From positions 1-64,000 of the forward strand of contig NZ_FRCT01000015.1 of assembly GCF_900143025.1 (NCBI RefSeq): 64,000 nt of DNA, in the 5' to 3' direction. Within the stretch, counting starts at the first letter, position 1, and every line of letters begins with the position of its first letter. Below, in pieces: positions 59,999 to 64,000 of the stretch. The position numbers and the translations under genes were made by a program. The notes under the pieces are model-generated. The model was not told the DNA's origin, did not search any database, and saw nothing but the letters and a program-made list of their open reading frames with translations. This DNA is from Ruminococcus flavefaciens (GTDB taxonomy: Bacteria > Bacillota > Clostridia > Oscillospirales > Ruminococcaceae).

Positions 59999-61549
59999 TT
60001 AGCTTAATGCTGTCCAACCAACTACATTGATTTCTGTAGCATCTGTTGTGTCATATGTTGGGGTGCTTGTTTTTGCACCTGTATTAACATTTGCAGGTGT
60101 TGATGCTCCATTCGTTGAAGCATTCCAAGGTGTAACAGGTGTTGTAAGTTCCTTGTTTGTTTCATCCTTAGTAACCTGAACAGACTCAAGGAATACATTA
60201 AGGTCGAAATCAAATGCATAATAAGCCTTCTGTGTTGTATTTTGATTAAGCATTACACTGTCAATCAAACGAGAAGTTGTGTCGCCTGATTCAAGGTCAT
60301 TGTTGTAATAGAATGTTGTGAGAGCTCCTGAACCAATTGCTTTCCAAGTCTCTGTATCACCCTTTGTATTATCATCCTTATTCAAACCTGTAGTTCTTGC
60401 GTCAACATTAACAAGTGCAACATCAATAGCAATATCATCTGTAGTGTCATCCGTACCGCCATTATATGTTGCAGTCATTGTAGCCTTGCCGTCAGTTCCG
60501 GGAGTGTAAGCCCAATTCAGACCACTATTTTCAACCTTTGTCTCAGTAACAGTCAACAGCTTACAAGCAGGAGTAATATGGTCAACAAGATTTGACTGTG
60601 AATCGAGAGCTACAGTTATCTGACTTGTTGGAACAGTATTGTCAGAGGTGTTGGTATCAGTTGTAGCGTGCTTACCCGTCTGGAGCGCATAATAAGTACC
60701 ATCACCATATCCTGAACCGGCAATATAATAGTATCCGCTGTATTCATATTTATCATCTGTTCCGGTGTCTATAATTCTTCTGAACAGATAAAGACCTGTT
60801 GTCTTTGGCTTGAATGTATCAGAATCGATAGCAACACCCTTGAAATAAGTTGATGATCCATCATAAGTTTGCGCAGTTACTTTATCAGCTGTGTTAGAAG
60901 CAACGACCTCAACATTAGTATTAGCAGGGACAGTCTTACTGATAAGAGCTGTACCATTGTAATAATTATCAAGCACAGTTTCCTGATTAGTAGTATATGA
61001 ATACTCTGCACCACTGGGGGCATAGGCAAGGAAACCGCCTGACTGCATAGCCATTACTTCACTGTAAGCCTTTGTATTGGTTGAAGAAGCATTCTGTGCA
61101 TCATCGGGGTTTTCATTTGATGTTTTGCTCAATGTTTTCAGATACTTTGAACCGTTATACTTAGTAAATCCGAGCTTTTTATAGTTTTCATCAGTAGCAT
61201 CTATGATTGTGCCGATTGAATCAAGTGCAACGCCATTTGCGTCTTCCTTGATAACACGCATCTCGCCCTGCATCCACATTCTTACAAATGCATCAACATT
61301 ACCGGTATTGGTAGCAGAAACATTCTTTTCAATTACCTGTCCCGGAACCCATTCCTCAGGCGGCTGGAAATCTTCGGCGATGCTTACATTATAAGCAGCA
61401 CTTGCGCTCAGTCTGTTCGTTACTTCGTCCTTGCTGGTGAACCATGCAAAGGTGCTTCCTGCTGCTATAGCAGCAGCGATGCAAAGTGAAGCAATAAGGA
61501 CTCTCTTTTCTTTAGATGTTTTTTTCTTCTTGGAAATGTCATTGCTCAT
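59999..61549 (-). CDS. TasA/camelysin-like fibre subunit
   Basis: 516 residues, AGGAGG 7 nt before the ATG. A Lys-rich N-terminus and hydrophobic segment 'LIASLCIAAAIAAGSTFAWFTSKDEVTN' is the SipW-dependent signal form. The mature start 'AYNVSIAEDFQPPEEWVPGQVIEKNVSATNTGNVDAFVRM' matches TasA/CalY proteins; the remainder is a long Thr/Asp/Asn-rich insertion compared with the roughly 260-residue Bacillus TasA. It is likely the main polymer of an extracellular fibre. It follows the first signal peptidase gene by 18 bp. Confidence 0.82.
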   Translation of the reverse strand: MSNDISKKKKTSKEKRVLIASLCIAAAIAAGSTFAWFTSKDEVTNRLSASAAYNVSIAEDFQPPEEWVPGQVIEKNVSATNTGNVDAFVRMWMQGEMRVIKEDANGVALDSIGTIIDATDENYKKLGFTKYNGSKYLKTLSKTSNENPDDAQNASSTNTKAYSEVMAMQSGGFLAYAPSGAEYSYTTNQETVLDNYYNGTALISKTVPANTNVEVVASNTADKVTAQTYDGSSTYFKGVAIDSDTFKPKTTGLYLFRRIIDTGTDDKYEYSGYYYIAGSGYGDGTYYALQTGKHATTDTNTSDNTVPTSQITVALDSQSNLVDHITPACKLLTVTETKVENSGLNWAYTPGTDGKATMTATYNGGTDDTTDDIAIDVALVNVDARTTGLNKDDNTKGDTETWKAIGSGALTTFYYNNDLESGDTTSRLIDSVMLNQNTTQKAYYAFDFDLNVFLESVQVTKDETNKELTTPVTPWNASTNGASTPANVNTGAKTSTPTYDTTDATEINVVGWTALS

Positions 61550-61567
61550 ATCCGATCCTCCTATTAT

Positions 61568-62194
61568 TTAACCATTATTTTCAGATTCTGTAATAACAGT
61601 ATTATTTACATTAGAATTGTTGTTTTTTGCTTTCAGATCAAAATAATACTTCATCATTTTGAAAAATACAAACAACAACACGATCAGCGGCAGGATAAAA
61701 TACCACCTGAGCTGAACAAATCTTACTATTACCCCTAATTTGGGAACGTGAAACTTGACCTTTCCGATAACTCTGCTCTCATCAATAAGGAACGAATCTT
61801 CGGAATTGTTAGCGTCACCCTTTGTTTTGAAACAAGTAACGCCTGTACCCTGATAGTCGGTGATCTTTTCTGTAACTCGGTGTGTAAGATATGCGTCACT
61901 GCTGCTGGAAGGATTAAAAGTTATGATATCGCCGTTGTTTATATCCTTTGCGTCTGAAAGCTTAACAAAAACCATATCTCCGCTTGAAAATTCAGGCACC
62001 ATTGAGTCTGTAAGTACAACATAGTACCTGAAACCGAACATTGATTTATTGGGGCTTCTGCTTGTTGCAAAGAAAATAGCGACAATTACAATAAAAGCAG
62101 ACAGGCAGTATATAAAGATCTTTCGTGCAATTGAATAAACGCGAAAACCTTTTGTGATATCATTGCCCGGTACTTCTTTTGCTATCGTACCCAC
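61568..62194 (-). CDS. sipW: SipW-type signal peptidase I (first copy)
   Basis: 208 residues, GTG start with GGAGGG about 12 nt upstream. Helix at about 27-44, 'YYVVLTDSMVPEFSSGDMVFVKL' (catalytic Ser near 66), 'GDIITFNPSSSSDAYLTHRVTEKI' (His near 105 in place of Lys), 'KTKGDANNSEDSFLI' and a C-terminal helix (about 165-185). It removes the special signal peptides of TasA-like proteins, as encoded next. Confidence 0.9.
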   Translation of the reverse strand: MGTIAKEVPGNDITKGFRVYSIARKIFIYCLSAFIVIVAIFFATSRSPNKSMFGFRYYVVLTDSMVPEFSSGDMVFVKLSDAKDINNGDIITFNPSSSSDAYLTHRVTEKITDYQGTGVTCFKTKGDANNSEDSFLIDESRVIGKVKFHVPKLGVIVRFVQLRWYFILPLIVLLFVFFKMMKYYFDLKAKNNNSNVNNTVITESENNG

Positions 62195-62262
62195 TTATAG
62201 CAATCCCTCCTTATTTTATAATAATACATTTATATTGGCATATAAAAAATTTTTATGCTCAT

Positions 62263-62291
62263 ATTATATCACTGAGTAAACTATTTGTAAA
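62263..62291 (-). promoter_or_regulatory. Promoter of the surface-fibre operon
   Basis: Minus strand TTTACA (62291-62286), 17-bp spacer, TATAAT (62268-62263), leader about 60 nt. CTATTT-GT-AAATAG (62281-62294) forms an inverted repeat over the -35 and could be an operator. Confidence 0.7.
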
Positions 62292-62294
62292 TAG

Positions 62295-62600
62295 AATATT
62301 TGCACATAAGTAATTCAACTTTATAATTTTGTAGATTATTACAATAAATGCCCTGAATTTTTGGCAGTGAAAGCTAAAAAGTTTTTGCTTTGTTTAAGAT
62401 TTATTCACAATTTACAAGTGTGTAATTATACCAATTGTAATATCAATGGTGAGTTGTACTTTTTGTGCTATCACGTTTGGGGTTCAGAATTAATACTAAG
62501 AGCAATGCGGATTGTCTGATTTTTTACTCAGATATTTTTGTTGAATCCGTTCAATATCGGTGATATAAATACAGAGCATTGTGAAAAGAAAAAGGTGACC
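62295..62600. other. Intergenic region, no gene recognised
   Basis: About 300 bp of AT-rich sequence between the fibre operon promoter and an orphan terminator. No convincing frame or RNA fold other than that terminator. A transcript ending at 62650 would have to begin here. Confidence 0.4.
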
Positions 62601-62618
62601 TCAGCCTTTATATTTGAA

Positions 62619-62650
62619 AAATCCGCAGGGGAGACCTGCGGATTTCTTTT
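62619..62650 (+). terminator. Orphan strong intrinsic terminator
   Basis: AAATCCGCAGG (62619-62629) and CCTGCGGATTT (62635-62645), 11-bp perfect stem, 5-nt loop, then CTTTTTAT. No gene precedes it on the plus strand within 2 kb, which suggests a small untranslated RNA or a gene remnant. Confidence 0.8.
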
Positions 62651-62802
62651 TATCGTCATATTCACGAAATATATCTTTCGCGCTTTATTGACTATATCAA
62701 GGTATGGATAGATCACTATATACGAATATACCGAAATATATCATATATTCATCTATGCGTTACGTTGGAATATACAAAATAAATCAACAATATAAAATAC
62801 TA

Positions 62803-62831
62803 TTGAAATATATATCGCTATTTGTTATAAT
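62803..62831 (+). promoter_or_regulatory. Promoter of the dockerin gene
   Basis: TTGAAA at 62803-62808, 17-bp spacer, TATAAT at 62826-62831. Confidence 0.75.
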
Positions 62832-62842
62832 GAAATCATAAT

Positions 62843-62860
62843 TATATGTAATTACATATA
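62843..62860. promoter_or_regulatory. Palindrome at the dockerin transcription start
   Basis: Perfect 18-bp palindrome TATATGTAATTACATATA, a few bp after the expected start site; an operator candidate. Confidence 0.5.
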
Positions 62861-62899
62861 ACAAAAGCCGAATATTATCTGCACGAAAGGATGGTTATT

Positions 62900-63694
62900 A
62901 TGCAAAAGCGAAAAAAGAATTTACTGGCATTGTCTCTGGCTTTTTTAATGGCAAATTTACCGCTTAGCACGGTATCAGCTGCTGAACAACAAGCAGCGGA
63001 AACTGCTTGTGGATCTGTGATTTTTGATGATGATGATCTTGTTCTGACAGATTCGGATATATTAATATATGACGGTCTGGGTACTGAGGATTCTCCTTTT
63101 AGTATGGCTGAAATACCGACTTTAGGTGCTAAAAAGGCAGCAATATGTATTAAGGTCAACTCTGATGCTGAAACCGTTTGTCTCAATTATAATATACAAA
63201 CGCCGAAATGGTTATTCTGCGTCGGTGATTATGAACTGACTGTACCCGAAGATAAAATAATAGTATTTGATTTTGAAGTTCCGGAATATGAAGAAAATGA
63301 TATCTGGGCTGAAATTTACTGGGATGACGATATAACAATACAAAAAGCAATACTTTATGATATAAATGTTCCTTCAACTCCTGCTAACAATGCGGATATA
63401 GATAATAACGGGTCAATTGATGAAAAAGACATTAAAAAAGTGCTTGCTACTTCAACAGATGACGCAGGTTTACCTTTGAGCAAAGGCGATGTGAATCTGG
63501 ACTCGAAGATCGATATTCGTGATGCTTTTCATATTATTAATTATCATGATCATTTCACTGAATATCCTGATGTTAATGATCCAAGCTGGGATGCACATGA
63601 TATGAATTCTGTTCATCTAGCAGAGAAATTCGGATATCAATTCGATCATACATATACTGCGTATGAGGTCGCAGTAGGCGAAAGAACACATTAA
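62900..63694 (+). CDS. Secreted dockerin protein
   Basis: 264 residues from the ATG at 62900, 9 nt after AAAGGA (an in-frame ATG at 62891 abuts the ribosome site). Signal peptide to about residue 27. Residues about 30-150 form a small acidic beta-domain of unknown kind ('KKAAICIKVNSDAETVCLNYNI'). A type I dockerin follows (about 168-220): calcium loops 'DIDNNGSIDEKD' and 'DVNLDSKIDIRD' with linking helices. The last 45 residues are an acidic, His-containing extension. Dockerins bind cohesins of scaffoldins, so the protein is a cellulosome or cell-surface component; the N-terminal domain may bind carbohydrate or protein. No cohesin gene is in the window. Confidence 0.88.
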   Translation: MQKRKKNLLALSLAFLMANLPLSTVSAAEQQAAETACGSVIFDDDDLVLTDSDILIYDGLGTEDSPFSMAEIPTLGAKKAAICIKVNSDAETVCLNYNIQTPKWLFCVGDYELTVPEDKIIVFDFEVPEYEENDIWAEIYWDDDITIQKAILYDINVPSTPANNADIDNNGSIDEKDIKKVLATSTDDAGLPLSKGDVNLDSKIDIRDAFHIINYHDHFTEYPDVNDPSWDAHDMNSVHLAEKFGYQFDHTYTAYEVAVGERTH

Positions 63695-63757
63695 AGATAC
63701 TATGGCTTAATTATTCTGTCTCAGTGCCGTCACTTCACGGGCGGTCCTTCTTTTATC

Positions 63758-63786
63758 TTGACAAATGTATCTTCATATGATATAAT
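63758..63786 (+). promoter_or_regulatory. Consensus promoter of the right-edge gene
   Basis: TTGACA at 63758-63763, 17-bp spacer, TATAAT at 63781-63786. Confidence 0.85.
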
Positions 63787-63833
63787 CTAAACAGAACATA
63801 TATTCTAATTCCGCTGTGCTGGGAGGTGTTTTC

Positions 63834-64000
63834 ATGTGTATGTCCCTGAGAATAGAACCTATGGAAATGGCCGAGGTCCTCATTAAGATAAGAAAAATAT
63901 CCTTTGCACAGGAAATGTCGATAAAGCTTGGAAAGAGCCTATCCATGTCCGGAGACCTTTATCCAGCAGACATAGCACCTGTTCTTGCACTGAACAAATA
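63834..64000 (+). CDS. Partial gene of unknown function at the right edge
   Basis: ATG at 63834 with GGGAGG 7 nt upstream; 55 residues visible before the edge, starting MCMSLRIEPMEMAEVLIKIR. No signal peptide or membrane segment; Met-rich, with alternating helices. Not recognised. The strong promoter and ribosome site argue that it is real. Confidence 0.6.
   Translation, partial: MCMSLRIEPMEMAEVLIKIRKISFAQEMSIKLGKSLSMSGDLYPADIAPVLALNK

Overview
The window looks like a chromosomal segment of a low-GC, Gram-positive anaerobe of the Ruminococcus type (Oscillospiraceae). This is inferred from gene content, not from a marker gene: there is a dockerin protein (cellulosome component), a type III glutamine synthetase, a ferredoxin-dependent four-subunit 2-oxoacid oxidoreductase, SipW-type signal peptidases with TasA-like substrates, and BspA-type leucine-rich repeats. 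Promoters are mostly near-consensus TTGACA-17-TATAAT. I saw no tRNA, rRNA, CRISPR array, integrase or transposase gene.

Layout. 1-3305 (-): a large secreted leucine-rich-repeat surface protein running off the left edge. 3.7-6.1 kb (+): a two-gene membrane unit ending in a solute-binding/von Willebrand A protein. 6.3-9.3 kb (-): a GNAT acetyltransferase whose leader looks like a translational attenuator, then a glycerol-1-phosphate dehydrogenase/HAD phosphatase/membrane protein operon. 9.6-11.3 kb (+): nicotinamidase and nicotinate phosphoribosyltransferase (NAD salvage) behind a promoter overlapped by a palindrome. 11.6-17.0 kb (+): a glycosyltransferase, 113-bp tandem repeats, then a compact HprK-like kinase / PqqD-like / S24-S26 peptidase / ABC exporter / nucleotidyltransferase cluster resembling a RiPP-type cassette without an obvious precursor.

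17.0-31.2 kb (+): sulfur, 2-oxoacid and aryl/acyl-CoA metabolism. A cysteine-rich lipoprotein ABC importer, a methyltransferase-mccB-mccA-lysR operon preceded by a cysteine-rich leader peptide and an intrinsic terminator, a 2-oxoacid:ferredoxin oxidoreductase, a phenylacetate-CoA ligase, an aminotransferase and luxS. Three promoters here (importer, oxidoreductase, ligase) share one architecture: a TTATA/CTATA box pair, exactly 20 bp, TTGGAC, 18 bp, TATRAT. They probably form one regulon of the LysR regulator encoded in the middle.

31.3-48.9 kb: a nitrogen island. On the minus strand are glnN (GSIII), pyrG and an Amt-PII fusion; on the plus strand gltB, gltD, a divergent glutamine synthetase, an ANTAR-type RNA-binding regulator, purF, a GNAT protein and asnB. 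The two divergent leaders (amt and gltB) both begin with a small hairpin carrying an AAGG-type hexaloop that overlaps the 5' arm of an intrinsic terminator, which suggests ANTAR antitermination.

49.1-62.2 kb (-): a cell-surface fibre/adhesin locus. It holds two SipW-like signal peptidases, a TasA-like major subunit, a class-B sortase, a TPFTG-anchored protein, two small membrane-anchored proteins and a 2322-residue fibro-slime/Cna-B/SpaA adhesin. 62.9-63.7 kb (+): a dockerin protein; a partial gene runs off the right edge.
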